64,000 nt of DNA from NCBI RefSeq assembly GCF_003288815.1, contig NZ_NHYM01000005.1, forward strand, positions 62,001 through 126,000. Direction: 5' to 3'. Shown piece by piece: positions 62,942 through 64,000 of this stretch (position 1 is its first letter; every line of letters begins with the position of its first letter). The notes below the pieces were generated by a model that saw only the letters and a list, made by a program, of their open reading frames with translations, was not told where the DNA came from and did not search any database. The DNA comes from Helicobacter sp. 16-1353 (GTDB lineage Bacteria > Campylobacterota > Campylobacteria > Campylobacterales > Helicobacteraceae). A program made the translations under genes and the position numbers.

Positions 62942-64000
62942 TTAAAAGATTTCGTCTAATGCAAAATTTATAAAATTTCTTATGAGAATTTTAGTGCCAT
63001 TGATATTGATTTCACCTTCTAATTCAAATGTTATAACGATGATATTAAGCCCACAAAAATTCAAATCACTTTTTGCGATTGCTTGGAGATTTTCCCTAAT
63101 ACTCTCCAAAGTCTTAAAAGGTGCTAGAATATAGCCATTTTCACCACAAATTAGATTGATTTTATCGCTATAAAAAATAGGTTTATTCTCTCCCAAAAGC
63201 TCCAAAAATAGCATATTTTCTAGCACTGCCATTAGATTTTTCTCGTAACTTATGGCGTTTTTTAGACTAAAATCCCATAAAAATAACTTTTTGGGGAGCG
63301 ATTTTTGTGTAAGCTTAGGCTTAATATTTAATAGATTTAGCTTAATTTTCTCGCTAGATTCTAGTAGATTCGCCCCATTTTCCACATTCATCAAAGCTTT
63401 TTCCGTCGTTTCAATATGTGGCACAAGATGAATAATCCCACGATTTTCAAGGCTTTTTATAAAACCATAAAGCTTATCTTTTGAAATCTTACATTTCTTT
63501 TTTGCACTTAAATAGATTTGATTTATGCTAATTGCTCGCCCTTGAAAACTCGCAATGAGCGAAAAAAGTGGCAATTCATCTTTAAAAATATTTAATAGCA
63601 TTTCTTGCTTATGGGAAATTTTAAAAGAATCTTTGATATAAAGCATAGGGGGTAAATTCCCGTGCTTTAGGAAAGAATCTAAAAGCTGAGTAATCTCTTG
63701 ATTTGAGTTATCAAAGCCTATAAATTCCTCAAAACTAAGTGGTAAAATAGGGCGACTTATAACGCTTGTATCGGGGTTTGGAAGCTCACCAATAGTGATT
63801 ATTTGCCTTACATTTGGCAAGGTAAAATCTAGCGGAAAATTATCCAAAATCAAAATATCAACCTTTTTTTCCATAGATATTTTTAGGAGAGCGTTTTTAA
63901 TATCATCGATAGAGTTGCGAATATCGCAAAAGTCAATGTAGAAGGGGTTTTTGAAGCTTTTTGCATAGTTTAGGGCAATGCAAGTTTTGCCAACTTTTGG
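62942..64000 (-). CDS. AAA+ ATPase of the DUF4143-like type (5' end outside window)
   Basis: Frame stays open to the right edge, so at least 353 residues. The visible N-terminal part has PKVGKTCIALNYAKSF, a Walker A motif, followed by DILILDNFPLDF (Walker B), a His/Leu-rich region with SFEEFIGFDN and DFSLKNAISYEKNLMAVLENMLFLELL toward the C terminus. Layout matches P-loop ATPases with C-terminal DUF4143/restriction-like domains of unknown function. Confidence 0.7.
   Translation of the reverse strand, partial: PKVGKTCIALNYAKSFKNPFYIDFCDIRNSIDDIKNALLKISMEKKVDILILDNFPLDFTLPNVRQIITIGELPNPDTSVISRPILPLSFEEFIGFDNSNQEITQLLDSFLKHGNLPPMLYIKDSFKISHKQEMLLNIFKDELPLFSLIASFQGRAISINQIYLSAKKKCKISKDKLYGFIKSLENRGIIHLVPHIETTEKALMNVENGANLLESSEKIKLNLLNIKPKLTQKSLPKKLFLWDFSLKNAISYEKNLMAVLENMLFLELLGENKPIFYSDKINLICGENGYILAPFKTLESIRENLQAIAKSDLNFCGLNIIVITFELEGEININGTKILIRNFINFALDEIF

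Noticed and set aside
1-64000. CRISPR array, insertion sequence, or prophage
   Set aside because: No regularly spaced repeats, transposase, integrase or phage structural gene was found.

Overview
The window reads as chromosome of a Helicobacter, most likely an enterohepatic rather than a gastric species. Composition is AT-rich and gene blocks follow orders I recall from H. pylori: ruvA/fapA-like/murJ/cysS, sdaA-sdaC, folE-htpX-truD, mfd-ccmA-csd1-csd2-folC-...-lptE-leuS-(DUF6394)-secF-secD-yajC-nhaA-addA, rplU-rpmA-obg, and atpE-pnp-PRTase-lptD-RDD-purD. Genes not expected in H. pylori (two-subunit class I fumarase, lone trpB, TRAP permeases, a degenerate GGDEF protein, a CjaA-like lipoprotein) favour an intestinal relative. 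The species is not identified.

Layout. 1-6 kb: recombination (ruvA), FapA-like protein, lipid II flippase (murJ), cysS, and an isolated prepilin-like gene behind an A12 tract. 6-12 kb: serine uptake and deamination, folE, htpX, truD, membrane protein. 12-17.5 kb: rnhB, class I fumarase, small hydrolase, lone trpB, a 0.77-kb non-coding island packed with hairpins, a sirtuin. 17.5-24 kb: orphan TRAP permeases, hemE, asparaginase, DUF1090 protein, CjaA-like cysteine/amino-acid lipoprotein, pstS. 24-30.5 kb: accessory surface-glycan region with a phase-variable membrane protein, DinB/HxlR pair, a second non-coding island (1.15 kb), YqaE-like peptide, a DUF268-type methyltransferase broken by a G9 tract, and a YmdB-type phosphodiesterase. 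30.5-50.8 kb: the long conserved minus-strand block covering DNA repair, cell shape (ccmA/csd1/csd2), folate, LPS transport, leuS, Sec, antiporter, AddA, Obg, L27/L21 and RidA. 50.8-53.8 kb: small secreted protein and two glycosyltransferases with G8 tracts. 53.9-64 kb: tRNA-Leu, atpE, pnp, lptD, purD, a beta-barrel OMP, cytochrome c, and part of an ATPase.

The most unusual signal is not one gene. The word AGATTCTA/TAGAATCT (core GATTC/GAATC) is strongly over-represented everywhere and has apparently grown into in-frame low-complexity segments rich in Asp-Ser and Glu-Ser inside unrelated proteins: LeuRS (two insertions), YmdB-like protein, a family-2 glycosyltransferase, a membrane glycosyltransferase-like protein, a methyltransferase, and, in another frame, an Arg-Phe-rich extension of LptE. 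In four surface-glycan genes the segment lies next to, or in the same gene as, a homopolymeric G tract of 8-10 bases, so switchable tract and flexible linker may spread or evolve together. The same word also forms perfect terminator palindromes. A second signal is the pair of non-coding islands that share hairpins with a GC-N3/4-GC apex and several related 16-22 bp motifs.

Functional links: serine uptake and deamination yield pyruvate; fumarase serves the C4 branch of the TCA cycle; CcmA/Csd1/Csd2 shape helical cells; LptD and LptE, encoded 20 kb apart, belong to one LPS export machine; the glycan genes probably modify the cell surface in an on/off manner.
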